Assembly: GCA_965237445.1 (NCBI GenBank)
Contig: OZ250142.1
Location: 744,001 to 808,000, forward strand
From: G963668185 sp965237445
GTDB taxonomy: Bacteria > Chloroflexota > Dehalococcoidia > Lucifugimonadales > G963668185
Reading direction: 5' to 3'
Length of the DNA stretch: 64,000 nucleotides
Shown: positions 43,070-51,951 of the stretch, in pieces
Layout of the letters: every line of letters starts with the position of its first letter
Position numbering within the stretch: position 1 is the first letter of the stretch
Translations under genes and position numbers: made by a program
The notes under the pieces: model-generated
What the model saw: the letters and a program-made list of their open reading frames with translations, nothing else
The model's database searches: none
Told to the model about the DNA's origin: nothing

Positions 43070-44683
43070 TTAGTAGTCCATTGGAGGAGCGGCAGACATG
43101 GGAAGGTCCTTCTCAGGCACCTCGGCGATCAGAGACTCGGTCGTGATCACCATTGCCGCCACGCTCGCGGCGTTCTCGATGGCCGCACGCGTCACCTTGG
43201 CGGGGTCCATGATCCCCATCTCCAGCAGGTGGCCGTACTTTTCGGTCTCAGCGTCGAAGCCCCAGTCACCCTCGGCGCTCTCGCTCTCCTTCAGTATCAC
43301 TTCACCAGGCAGGCCGCTGTTGGCGGCGATCAGCTTAAGCGGCACCTCGAGGGCGCGCCCCAGCACGCGGACACCAGTTGCCACGTCGCCTTCCACGTCG
43401 AGGCCTTCGAGAGCGGAGCGGCCACGCACGAGCGACAGGCCTCCGCCGGGAACGATGCCCTCTTCCACAGCGGCGCGGGTGGCGGACAGTGCGTCCTCTA
43501 TGCGCTGCTTCTTCTCCTTGAGCTCCACTTCGGTCGCCGCGCCCACCTTGATGATCGCAACGCCGCCGGAGAGCTTGGCAACGCGCTCCTCTAGCTTTTC
43601 ACGGTCGTAGTCCGAGGTGGTCTCCTCGATCTGCGCCCTGATCTGGCCAACTCGGCCCTGGATGGCGTCGTCAGAACCGGCGCCGTCCACGATGGTGGTG
43701 TTGTCCTTGTCGGCAACAACCCTTCGGGCATTCCCGAGGTCCGTGAGGGAGGCAGAGTCGAGCTTGCGACCCACTTCCTCGCTGATCACGGTGCCGCCGG
43801 TGAGGATCGCCATGTCCTCCAGCATCGCCTTTCGGCGGTCGCCGAAGCCAGGAGCCTTCACTGCGAGGCAGCGCACCGTGCCGCGAAGCTTGTTGACCAC
43901 GAGGGTGGCCAAGGCCTCGCCCTCGATGTCTTCCGAGATTACCACGATTCCCCGGCCGGACTTGCTCACCTGCTCGAGCACGGGCAGGAGGTCTGCCACT
44001 GCCGACACCTTCTTGTCGGTGATCAGCACGTAGGGGTCGTCAATCTCCGCTTCCATGCGTTCCTGGTTGGTGATGAAGTACGGGGAGATGTAGCCCCGGT
44101 CGAACTGCATGCCCTCCACGAACTCCTGCTCGTAGCTAAGTCCGCGGGACTCCTCGACCGTGATTACGCCGTCCTTGCCGACCTTCTCCATAACGTCGGC
44201 GATCAGTCCGCCCATCTCGTCGTCGTGGGCAGAGAGCGATGCAACCTGCGCGATCTGGTCCTTGCCCTCGACAGGCGTGGACAGCTCCTCGATGGCTCCG
44301 CGCAGAGCATCGACACCGAGCTCGATCCCGCGCTTCAGCGCCATCGGGTTTGCGCCGGCGGCTATGTTCTTGAACCCTTCGTGAATGATCGCCTGCGACA
44401 AGACGGTTGCCGTCGTCGTGCCGTCACCGGCCACGTCGTTGGTCTTGCTTGCGGCCTCTTTCAGAAGCTGGGCGCCCATGTTCTCGAATGGGTCTTCCAA
44501 CTCGATTTCCTTGGCGATTGTGACTCCATCCGAGCACACCTGCGGAGGCCCGAACTTCTTGTCCAGCACAACGTTGCGGCCCCTGGGGCCGAGCGTAACG
44601 CTGACTGTGTTCGCCATAACGTCAATCCCGCGCTTCAGTGCCGCGCGGGCTTCTTCACTTGAACTCAGCTGCTTAGCAGGCAT
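43070..44683 (-). CDS. groEL: 60 kDa chaperonin GroEL
   Basis: 537 aa. VTLGPRGRNVVLDKKFGPPQVCSDGVTIAKEIELEDPFENMGAQLLKEAASKTNDVAGDGTTTATVL is textbook; the ATP Asp (GDGTTTAT) is intact; the hydrophobic apical groove is present. The C-terminus ends PMSAAPPMDY instead of the usual GGM repeats. ATG 44683 follows GAGGTTGGC. Downstream of groES in an operon under the CIRCE-like operator. Confidence 0.98.
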   Translation of the reverse strand: MPAKQLSSSEEARAALKRGIDVMANTVSVTLGPRGRNVVLDKKFGPPQVCSDGVTIAKEIELEDPFENMGAQLLKEAASKTNDVAGDGTTTATVLSQAIIHEGFKNIAAGANPMALKRGIELGVDALRGAIEELSTPVEGKDQIAQVASLSAHDDEMGGLIADVMEKVGKDGVITVEESRGLSYEQEFVEGMQFDRGYISPYFITNQERMEAEIDDPYVLITDKKVSAVADLLPVLEQVSKSGRGIVVISEDIEGEALATLVVNKLRGTVRCLAVKAPGFGDRRKAMLEDMAILTGGTVISEEVGRKLDSASLTDLGNARRVVADKDNTTIVDGAGSDDAIQGRVGQIRAQIEETTSDYDREKLEERVAKLSGGVAIIKVGAATEVELKEKKQRIEDALSATRAAVEEGIVPGGGLSLVRGRSALEGLDVEGDVATGVRVLGRALEVPLKLIAANSGLPGEVILKESESAEGDWGFDAETEKYGHLLEMGIMDPAKVTRAAIENAASVAAMVITTESLIAEVPEKDLPMSAAPPMDY

Positions 44684-44725
44684 TTACTGCCAACCTCTCT
44701 TTCTGCGACCAGTTGTGGGATCGCA

Positions 44726-45031
44726 CTACTTCTTGAACAGAATGTCGTCTTCTCGCAGAACCAAGTACTCGGTCTCTCCGTCTTTGTACTCGGTGCCGCC
44801 GTACTTGGAGTAAACGACCGTGTCGCCTACCTCCACGTCCATGGGTACACGAACGCCATCGTCGTTGAGCTTGCCCGGACCAACCGCCACAACCTCGCCT
44901 TCCTGGGGCTTCTCCTTCGCCGTATCCGGGATGTAGATCCCTCCGGCGCTCATCTGCTCTTCGCCCTCCTGAGGCAGAACGACGACCCGATTGCCGATGG
45001 GCTTGAACGAAACCTGCGTATCCGTAGCCAC
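44726..45031 (-). CDS. groES: 10 kDa co-chaperonin GroES
   Basis: 101 aa. FKPIGNRVVVLPQEGEEQMSAGGIYIPDTAKEKPQEGEVVAVGPG is the co-chaperonin with its mobile loop (EEQMSAGGIYIPD); VGDTVVYSKYGGTEYKDGETEYLVLREDDILF ends it. GTG start 45031 with AAGGAGGG upstream. Caps the GroEL ring. Confidence 0.97.
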   Translation of the reverse strand: MATDTQVSFKPIGNRVVVLPQEGEEQMSAGGIYIPDTAKEKPQEGEVVAVGPGKLNDDGVRVPMDVEVGDTVVYSKYGGTEYKDGETEYLVLREDDILFKK

Positions 45032-45069
45032 TATAGTTGCCCTCCTTCTGGAATTTCCTAATACTGTGG

Positions 45070-45096
45070 CTAGCAGTCTCGTATGAGGACTGCTAA
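45070..45096. promoter_or_regulatory. CIRCE-like HrcA operator of groESL
   Basis: CTAGCAGTC-N9-GACTGCTAA (9-9-9): same spacing and near-identical arms as CIRCE TTAGCACTC-N9-GAGTGCTAA, with the central C changed to G on both arms so the symmetry is kept. It lies at the expected transcription start. Confidence 0.8.
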
Positions 45097-45103
45097 CAGC
45101 GAT

Positions 45104-45133
45104 ATTCTAAGGACGCGGATTCGCGCGTGTCAA
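45104..45133 (-). promoter_or_regulatory. groESL promoter
   Basis: Minus strand TTGACA (45128-45133), 18-bp spacer, TAGAAT (45104-45109), then the CIRCE-like operator 7 bp downstream, about 75 nt before the groES start. Confidence 0.75.
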
Positions 45134-45249
45134 TAGAAGCATTCATAGAGGCAGCTCAAGCGCGTTCCGCGTGTCTGCTGCCCAGAGCGCGGGACCCGAG
45201 CCCAGGCCCAGCGATTGCTGTGCAGAAGCCAAGATCCCGGCGAGTGTCC

Positions 45250-45740
45250 GGCCCGTCCGGTCAGAAGCGGACATTTCGTAGCTGAGGATGGGCGAGCAAT
45301 TTTCCACAGGCGGCCAAAAGCGGCCAAAAGCGGCCATCCCGGGCACACTGATCGGGTGTGTTGGCGGTGCGGCCATGCGTCGCCATTGCGTCCGCACTCG
45401 AGTAAGCGAGCAGCAGGGCCAGAATGGATGGGCCTCGGCCCGGCAACTCGTCCATCGTAAAATCCGTCAACTGTCTCATTTTGTTTCGTTTCACTCTTTT
45501 CGTAGCCGGAACCGCACGGGTTGCGGGCGGTTTGAAACTTCTTGGCGACGGAAATGACGCTGATTTGGGGCGCATTTGTACGAGTAGGAAACTGAAATGA
45601 GACTATGTTCAGCCGGCGCTTTTCAAGGAGTGCGCCCACTGAAGCGCGATGCTTCACAGAGTTGTTGCCGCAGGCTGCTTCAGTCACGAATCTATAATAG
45701 CACCGGCGTTCGGATAGGGCAACCGTTCGCATGACATTAA
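45250..45740 (-). repeat. Iteron-like dispersed repeat element, copy 2
   Basis: Partner of 17155-17545. Shared parts: AGAAGCGG(A/C)CA followed by TTCGTAGCTGAG (45263-45289), a run of 10-bp units GCGGCCAAAA (45311-45336), a second 10-bp-phased block TTTTGTTTCG/TTTCACTCTT with TTCGTAGCCG (45479-45508), and at the high end a minus-strand promoter followed by GCATGAC. The two blocks stand in the opposite order to copy 1, so the elements are modular. Fills the 900-bp gap between groES and the DUF6941-like gene. Confidence 0.6.
45694..45722 (-). promoter_or_regulatory. Conserved promoter of repeat element copy 2
   Basis: Minus strand TTGCCC, 17-bp spacer, TATTAT; matches copy 1 (TTGACC, 17, TATTAT) with conserved spacer positions CGAAC and GTGC. 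Confidence 0.55.
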
Positions 45741-45965
45741 CATTTTGAGGTCACAGGGATAGCTACTGAGTTGAGGGAAGCGCAAAGCTTGACTGTAAGC
45801 AGCAGGGAGCAGATCAGGCGATGCGCCCAAACAGATGGGTTGCTACGCTGATTATGAGAATCAGAGGTGACGTAGAAAGTAGTGGGGATTCAAAAGATAG
45901 GATACACTGATTCATACGATGCAGAGTGCGCACACGTCAGCCTCCTAGCTCCTCTCTCTGGCTAA

Positions 45966-46385
45966 ATGTCTTCCTCTGAGGCTTCCCTTCCGAGTCAGGT
46001 CGCTCCATTTCTCGTGGCTGCATTGGTGTGCGACTCCGCCTCTGTAGATCCAGTAAACAAGAAGAAGAGCCTCATTGGTATTTTCAATGCCGTATCCGCA
46101 CGGAAGTTCCCAACAAAAAGACCTGTCACGTTGTATTTCAAGGTGTCAGACGCGGAGGGATCCTACCGATTCAAGATACGGTTCATCCAAGCCGAAACTC
46201 AAGAGGTCCTTGGAGTGGCTGAGGCGGACGTGCAGATACAGAGTCGGCTTGCGTCTTCTGACTTCCATCTGGAGTTCCCGCCTCTCGAGCTGCCTCGGGA
46301 GGGAGATTACGAGTTCCAGATATGGGCTAACGACATGTTCTTAGGCTCGGCGTCCATTAGAGCCCTTCATCAGAAGGAGGTGTGA
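45966..46385 (+). CDS. DUF6941-like protein
   Basis: 139 aa. LVAALVCDSASVDPVNKKKSLIGIFNAVSARKFPTKRPVTLYFKVSDAEGSYRFKIRFIQ resembles the beta-sandwich DUF6941 family (VCD....GK.sl.GiF......FP). No signal peptide. No clear ribosome binding site before ATG 45966. It is immediately upstream of the HicB-like gene, whose ATG is 5 bp beyond its stop, so the three genes look like one cassette. Function unknown. Confidence 0.65.
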   Translation: MSSSEASLPSQVAPFLVAALVCDSASVDPVNKKKSLIGIFNAVSARKFPTKRPVTLYFKVSDAEGSYRFKIRFIQAETQEVLGVAEADVQIQSRLASSDFHLEFPPLELPREGDYEFQIWANDMFLGSASIRALHQKEV

Positions 46386-46390
46386 GGCTT

Positions 46391-46864
46391 ATGGCCACGG
46401 CTAGGCTCACCCAGCTTCCAGAGCAGGTTGAAGTTGACATCGAAAGCGTCTTGGAGGGTCTTACCGAACTCAAGGCGAGGCGGGTGGCGATTGAATCTGC
46501 GGTCGAGAGTGACCCAGTGGAAGATCTTACCGAGACCGAGGCGAGGCGGATGGTAGAGGAAGCCACGTCGCTGCCAACCCAATTCAAGATAGGTCGTCTG
46601 CGGGATGGCAGGCTCCGAATTACTGCACCCATAGAGGTCATCCGCCGAATCGAGGGGGGCGAGTGCGTCGTCGAAGCGCCGGAGATAAATGAGTTTGGGT
46701 TCGGCACCACTCTATCAGCGGCCATTATCGATCTTCAGAAAGCCATCGCAGAACTGTATCTGACCCTTGAGGAAGAGGAGCATAGACTCGGCTCCGACTT
46801 AAAGTCGACCTGGGATATGCTCCGAAGGAAGATACGAAAGGCCGATGCCGCTATCAGCTCGTGA
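46391..46864 (+). CDS. Probable antitoxin of a HicAB-like pair
   Basis: 157 aa acidic protein: a leading helical part ELKARRVAIESAVESDPVEDLTETEARRMVEEA, then FGFGTTLSAAIIDLQKAIAELYLTLEEEEHRLG, reminiscent of HicB (G.G.T..EA...L..AI). AAGGAGG stands upstream; ATG 46391 is preferred over GTG 46382. Overlaps the toxin gene by 20 nt, the order antitoxin-toxin being one of the known HicAB arrangements. Assignment rests mainly on context. Confidence 0.6.
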   Translation: MATARLTQLPEQVEVDIESVLEGLTELKARRVAIESAVESDPVEDLTETEARRMVEEATSLPTQFKIGRLRDGRLRITAPIEVIRRIEGGECVVEAPEINEFGFGTTLSAAIIDLQKAIAELYLTLEEEEHRLGSDLKSTWDMLRRKIRKADAAISS

Positions 46865-47129
46865 ATTCGACAGGCTGATCGATAAGTACGGCTTCGAGAC
46901 CAGGCAAGGCAGGGATCTTCATGCTTGGCTGGTGGTTGATGGCAGAGTCGTTGTCCGAACCCGAAGATCCAAGAAGGGCAGCGGAGATCTCCCGATGTTC
47001 CATAGTATCCGGCAACAACTGAAGTTGAATGCGTCTCAACTACGTGAAGCCATTCGATGTACATTGGACAGGGCCTCATACATCGAAATTCTGCAGGGAA
47101 AGGGCATCCTAGATCCCCCTACCCATTAG
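46845..47129 (+). CDS. HicA-like toxin (mRNA interferase fold)
   Basis: 94 aa. LIDKYGFETRQGRDLHAWLVVDGRVVVRTRRSKKGSGDLPMFHSIRQQLKLNASQLREAI follows the HicA double-stranded-RNA-binding fold, with a His after GRD as the probable catalytic residue. HicA toxins cleave mRNA when their HicB antitoxin is lost. ATG lies within the antitoxin gene with a weak GAAAGG site, giving coupled lower expression. It is larger than classical HicA (about 60 aa), closer to the longer HicA-related group. Confidence 0.6.
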   Translation: MPLSAREFDRLIDKYGFETRQGRDLHAWLVVDGRVVVRTRRSKKGSGDLPMFHSIRQQLKLNASQLREAIRCTLDRASYIEILQGKGILDPPTH

Positions 47130-47349
47130 CGGTTGGCCATAGTGATTCGTCCCCAGAGACCCTCGCCTCACTTCTCTTTCATGCGACATCACTGAGCGTT
47201 GTATCGCGAACTACGTGCGCTGGCATTAGCACACTGGCCCAAAGGCTGTATGCTGCCGCATGACATGTAGTCGTAACTTCGGTTACTCAACGAGTGAGCC
47301 AGCGCTCAGGCCGCCATGCGTGGATACATTTGAGCGGGGACAGGACGTC

Positions 47350-48555
47350 TCAGTTGGTCTGCGAAGTCTGTCTGCCCTTTGGCGCGGCCACGGCATTTGC
47401 GATGAAGGTAACAAGGCCGCCCGCGTTGATGGCCCCGACGATAGCAAACGTGGAGGCCACGCCCCAAACGCCGGCCACGGGGCCAAGCGTGAGTGCACCG
47501 CCACTCTCTCCGATCTCCCATGCGTAGGCGTTCGTTGCCATGGCCGCGCTACGCTCTCTGGGCGGAACCCTGTCGAGCATGAAGGCCTGAAGACCTGGCT
47601 GTAAGAACCCGAAGCCGGCACCGTACACCGCGGCCGCCACAAGAAACAACGGGCGGCTTTCCACTGCCAGCATTATGAACATAGCGGCCGCGGACAAAGC
47701 CAGTCCCGGCACGACCGCAGACGCCCTGCCAAGACGGTCCGACATCAGACCTGAGACAAGCATCGCACCGATCGAGACCAGTGAGTACAGAGACCAGAAC
47801 AGGCCAGGATTGCCAAGTTCCCGCTCTTCGGCGTAAGACGGCAGGAACGTGATGAGAGGGGCCAGCGTTACCGTGTGAGTCAGCAGGACGAACGTAGGAA
47901 ACAGGGCGGGTCTGCTAATGAGCGGCACATCGTCCTTGCGTTCCGGCCCATGGCCAGGCTGAGCCGTGCCACCGGCGGAAGTAATGCCCACAGCGCACAT
48001 TCCGGACGCTACGCAGGCAGCGGCCAGAGTGATGAAGGCCCACGCGAAACTGACCGAGTCCACGAGATAGAAGCCGAGCAAGGGCGCCCAGATTGAGCCG
48101 ATACTCACGGCAATGCTCACGAAGGCCATGCCCTCGCCGCGGCGACTAGGCGGGGCGAGGTTCGCAGCGGCAGTAAAAGCGGCAATGACGCCCAAGGACA
48201 AACCAAAGCCGTTGAGCATCCGCACTGGGATCAACAACCAGACCTCAGTTACAGGTATGTACAGCAGAACGCTGGCCGTAGACACGACCCCCGCAATGAC
48301 ACCGGCCCGTCTTGGGCCGATCCTGCCTGCCCACCTGCCCATGAAAGGTCTGACAACCATGGTGGCGATGCTGAACGAGGCGATGACAATGCCAAGTTGC
48401 CACTCTTCGCCGCCTCGATGAAAGACATACTCGGGGATTACTGTGTATTGCGCCGTGAACACCGCGAAGACGAACTGCGCCATTCCAAGCGCCATCAAGA
48501 AGTCCACCGACCACAGCCGTTCCCCATTGGCAACGCCGAAGGTCTCGTCTTTCAA
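47350..48555 (-). CDS. MFS transporter, paralogue 1 (intact)
   Basis: 401 aa with about 12 membrane helices. MFS loop motif between helices 2 and 3: PFMGRWAGRIGPRRAG; second half RDRLGRASAVVPG-like (MSDRLGRAS). Shares long stretches with the copies at 48.7 and 49-50 kb (SRPALFPTFVLLTHTVTLAPLITFLPSYAEERELGNP; RVPPRERSAAMATN). TTG start 48555 after GAGAGG. A drug/metabolite exporter is likely; substrate unknown. Confidence 0.88.
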   Translation of the reverse strand: MKDETFGVANGERLWSVDFLMALGMAQFVFAVFTAQYTVIPEYVFHRGGEEWQLGIVIASFSIATMVVRPFMGRWAGRIGPRRAGVIAGVVSTASVLLYIPVTEVWLLIPVRMLNGFGLSLGVIAAFTAAANLAPPSRRGEGMAFVSIAVSIGSIWAPLLGFYLVDSVSFAWAFITLAAACVASGMCAVGITSAGGTAQPGHGPERKDDVPLISRPALFPTFVLLTHTVTLAPLITFLPSYAEERELGNPGLFWSLYSLVSIGAMLVSGLMSDRLGRASAVVPGLALSAAAMFIMLAVESRPLFLVAAAVYGAGFGFLQPGLQAFMLDRVPPRERSAAMATNAYAWEIGESGGALTLGPVAGVWGVASTFAIVGAINAGGLVTFIANAVAAPKGRQTSQTN

Positions 48556-48654
48556 TAGTGCCTCTCGGTCCGGGCGTAGATATTTCGGGGAGTCACTTCA
48601 GTCTAGTCACCCTGTTCTCCCAGCAAGTCATATTGGACGCTTCGTGGCTCAGGT

Positions 48655-48885
48655 CTGACGTTGACACTCGAATCCACGACGACTCTTGTAATGAAGGTAG
48701 CAAGGCCGCCCGCGTCGATGACGCCAACGTGCCGAGCGACAGGCCCACGCCGTCCATCATCCGCACCGGGACGAGCAGCAACGCGTCCGTTACGGGCACG
48801 TACATCAGCACGCCCGCAGCAATGGTACGCCCGCCGGGCGTCATCAGGAAGTCGAACGTCCAGAGCCGTTCCTTCTCGCGTCGTC
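48655..48885 (-). pseudogene. Collapsed MFS remnant (third paralogue of the array)
   Basis: Minus-strand pieces match three separate parts of the neighbouring MFS genes: ERLWTFDFLM (N-terminus), GVLMYVPVTDALLLVPVRMMDGVGLSLGT (helix 3-4 region) and, in another frame, IDAGGLATFITRVV (C-terminal end). Everything between has been deleted, so about 230 bp remains of a 1.2-kb gene. Situated between the intact copy and the minisatellite. Confidence 0.75.
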
Positions 48886-48906
48886 AGACGCACGGCCCTT
48901 CAATCA

Positions 48907-49075
48907 GGTGGGCAAGGTGGGCAAGGTGGGCAAGGTGGGCAAGGTGGGCAAGGTGGGCAAGGTGGGCAAGGTGGGCAAGGTGGGCAAGGTGGGCAAGGTG
49001 GGCAAGGTGGGCAAGGTGGGCAAGGTGGGCAAGGTGGGCAAGGTGGGCAAGGTGGGCAAGGTGGGCAAGGTGGGC
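48907..49075. repeat. Minisatellite, 18 x 9 bp GGTGGGCAA
   Basis: Eighteen perfect tandem copies of GGTGGGCAA (48907-49068) plus a 7-base partial copy. G-rich on the plus strand. It opens long frames of GGQ, WAR or PPC repeats that are artefacts. It lies between the MFS remnant and the 3' end of the frameshifted MFS gene. Confidence 0.95.
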
Positions 49076-49136
49076 GGACCACGCTAAGGGCCCTTTGTCG
49101 ATTCATTGCGGCCGCAGCATCCCGGCCTTGTAATCT

Positions 49137-50341
49137 CTAGGACGAGGACTCTTCCGATTCTTTGTCAAGAACAGGGTTCGAACTGAGTACGGAGTTTGCG
49201 ACGAAGGTGACGAGGCCGCCAGCGTTGATGGCGCCAACGATCGCAAACGTGGAGGCCACGCCCCACAGGCCGGCGATAGGGCCGAGCGCGAGCGCGCCAC
49301 CGCTTTGGCCGATATCCCAAGCGTAGTGGTTCGTGGCCATCGCCGCGCTGCGCTCCCTGGGCGGCACCCTGTCTATCATGAACGCCTGAAGGCCCGGCTG
49401 CAGCATCCCGAATCCCGCTCCGTACACAGCGGCGGCGGCAAGAAAGACCGGTTGGGTTTCCCCCGCAAACAGCATGAACATTGCGGCCATGGACAGCACA
49501 AGGCCTGGAATCACTACGGACCCTCTGCCCAAGCGGTCCGCCATGGGTCCTGACAAGAGCATCGCACCCATGGAGACGACCGAGTACATGGTCCAGAAAA
49601 GGGCGGGGTTGCCGAGCTCGCGCTCTTCGGCGAATGACGGCAGGAAGGTGATCAGCGGGGCCAGAGTGACAGTGTGAGTCAGCAGAATGAACGTAGGGAA
49701 CAGAGCCGGCCTGCTGATGAGTGGAACATCGTCCGTGCTTTCCGGGTCATCCGGCGGCGGTGTTGCCGCCCGGGCGGTCGAAATACCGGCGGCGCACAGC
49801 GCCATGGCGAAGCTCATTGCCGCAAATGCGATGAATGCCCATGCGAAACTGATCGAATCCAACAGGTAGTACCCCAGGTAGGGCGTCCAGATTCCGCCAG
49901 CGTTCACGGCGATGTTGGCAAAGGCATGCCCTCACCGCGCCGACTCTCCGGCGCGAGGTTCGCGACCGCAAGGAACCCGGCAATGATGGCGAGCGCCATC
50001 GCGGCTCCGTTGAGCATCCGCACGGGAATCAGCAGCCAGATGCTTGCTATGGGCACGTGCAGCAGAATGGCGGCGGTGAACAAGAGCCCCGCGACCATGC
50101 CGGCCTTTCTGGGACCGACGGCCGCCGTCCATCTACCCATAAACGGCCTGAAGAGGAGCGGGAGAATAGCAAACGAGCTGATTACGATGCCAAGCTGCCA
50201 CTCCTCACCGCCAAGGTGCACAATGTATTCTGGTATTACTATGTACTGCGCCGTAAACGCAGCGTAGAGGAAGTACAGCAGCCCGATCGCCATCACAAAG
50301 TCCAGCGACCACAGACGATCTTTTGGGGCCCCGCCTGTCAC
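49137..50341 (-). pseudogene. MFS transporter, paralogue 2, with one frameshift
   Basis: Reads as a complete MFS protein in two frames. The 5' part (GTG 50341, about 135 codons: MTGGAPKDRLWSLDF ... LAPESRRGEGM) and the 3' part (FANIAVNAGGIWTPYLGYYLLDS ... ) join at about 49924, where one base is missing: paralogue 1 has GEGMAF, here GEGM-PLPTSP-stop. Restoring a G gives GEGMAFANIAV. The rest is intact, including RVPPRERSAAMATN. Recent inactivation or a sequencing/assembly error; coding quality on both sides is high. Confidence 0.8.
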
Positions 50342-50443
50342 CTGGTCTTCAATCCGAGGAACTCGGTCCGAGCGGAGGGCACGCAGCCTTGAGCGAGATC
50401 AACTGATGGTTGCATTGGCGGCATCGACTTCTTATCCAGGTTC

Positions 50444-51829
50444 CTAGCCGCCGGCAACAGTCCGTGCTCCTTCGGATGCGCTGGAGTCGGAAGTCGAAGG
50501 CAATACTGCGGCGGCCTCGACCGGCCTGAAGACCTGCCAGTAGATCAGCGTGGACAGGGCGATGCAGACGGCCATAATGAGGAACGGGGATGTGTAATCG
50601 CCCGAGTCCACCAGCCTTGAGCCGACGATAATCGCCAATGCCGACACCGCTCCGCCGGCCGCTATCTCGATGCCCGTGCCGCTTGCCCTTTCCCTGGGAT
50701 CCAGGACTTCCATATTGAACGCCTCGTCCATCGGATAGCTGACCCCGAACAGCGTGTTCCGTCCCACGTACGACATGCTGACGAGTACAAGCAGCAACGT
50801 TGTTCCGTCTCCCAGGAACATTGGGAGCGCTCCAAGAGCGACAAGGAACGGCAGGGACAGGAACCTTGCCATCGCCACGCCGCCAACCTTGGACATCCGG
50901 GCTGTAATCAAAGGTATCCCCAGCGTGGCGACCGCCAAACCGAACTCGGCGACCGCGAACATCACCCCGATTTCAACCTCGTTGGCGTGGATGTGGCCGG
51001 AGTGGTCGTGGAACACCACGTTGACTATCGGCGTCACGGTGCTGGAGCCGAAGGAGATCAGCGCGCTGGTCAGCACGAAGAAGAAGATGAGCCTGGGGTG
51101 TTTGATGTCAGAGAGCAATGTCCTGAAGCTGCGCTGGGGCCGTGCGGGCGTCTGCCCCTGCCGCTCAGGCTGCTCGACGGCCTCCACCGATCTCAGCATC
51201 AGCGCGGGAACCAGGGACAGGAACCACAGGGACAGTCCAGCGTAGGTAGCGTACCGATAGGCATCCACGGCCCCGATGTTGTCGATGAACATCGCAGGCA
51301 CCAGGCCCGCCAAGAGGGCTCCGGACATGGCCGAGAACGTACGGAAGCTACCTGCTACGGAGAAAAGATGTATCCGCTCCGACGGGCGGCTGTTCTCCGC
51401 CATGAACGCGCTCTCAGAGGTGTGGTGCAGGTTCCCAAAGAATGAGCCGACGGCCGGACCGATCAACAGAACGGCCTCGCTGGTGGTGTGGATCATGATC
51501 AGCGCAATGAGAGCGCCGACCCCATCGCCAAGAATGAAGGAGGCCTTCCTGCCGATACGGTCCGACACGAGGCCCGCAGGCATAGCCGTGATCGCCCGGA
51601 AGATGAACTGGACCATCAGCCGAAGGCCGATGAACCTGATATCGAAACCGATGGCCAGAAGGTAAAGGTTGAAGAGCACGTTGAAAGAGCCATGGATCAT
51701 GTCCATGCCAATCACGTGCACAACGTACAGGTTGGCGTTGCGGCTGAACTCCCTGGTCCTAGCTACGTAGTCGCCAAGGAAGTTCTGCGCTGAACGGACG
51801 GTGGATGGAGCCGGGCGTTGAGTGAGCAT
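50444..51829 (-). CDS. MFS transporter, distinct subfamily
   Basis: 461 aa, about 12 membrane helices. Motif GLVSDRIGRKASFILG between helices 2 and 3 and STSESAF-like HHTSESAFMAENSRPSERIH; middle cytoplasmic loop rich in charged residues (VEQPERQGQTPARPQRS). C-terminal half has NMEVLDPRERASGTGIE. Clearly different from the three-copy array beside it. Substrate unknown. ATG 51829. Confidence 0.88.
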   Translation of the reverse strand: MLTQRPAPSTVRSAQNFLGDYVARTREFSRNANLYVVHVIGMDMIHGSFNVLFNLYLLAIGFDIRFIGLRLMVQFIFRAITAMPAGLVSDRIGRKASFILGDGVGALIALIMIHTTSEAVLLIGPAVGSFFGNLHHTSESAFMAENSRPSERIHLFSVAGSFRTFSAMSGALLAGLVPAMFIDNIGAVDAYRYATYAGLSLWFLSLVPALMLRSVEAVEQPERQGQTPARPQRSFRTLLSDIKHPRLIFFFVLTSALISFGSSTVTPIVNVVFHDHSGHIHANEVEIGVMFAVAEFGLAVATLGIPLITARMSKVGGVAMARFLSLPFLVALGALPMFLGDGTTLLLVLVSMSYVGRNTLFGVSYPMDEAFNMEVLDPRERASGTGIEIAAGGAVSALAIIVGSRLVDSGDYTSPFLIMAVCIALSTLIYWQVFRPVEAAAVLPSTSDSSASEGARTVAGG

Positions 51830-51951
51830 GGTATCCCTGCGTTCTCCAGGTAGTCCCGAGATGCTCTCAGGCCCATGCTACCACCCACGTACGGTTGCGC
51901 ACTGATTCCGCCAGCCGGACGCGGTTCCAGGGCGCAAAAGCCCCGGCGGCT

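Noticed and set aside
45130..45732. 200-codon minus-strand open frame across repeat copy 2
   Set aside because: Same reason as copy 1; it also runs over the groESL promoter.
48907..49075. CRISPR array
   Set aside because: Head-to-tail 9-bp units without spacers; a minisatellite.
48900..49106. PPC-repeat open frame, and WAR/GGQ frames on the other strand
   Set aside because: Produced solely by the 9-bp minisatellite; no start signal or flanking coding sequence.
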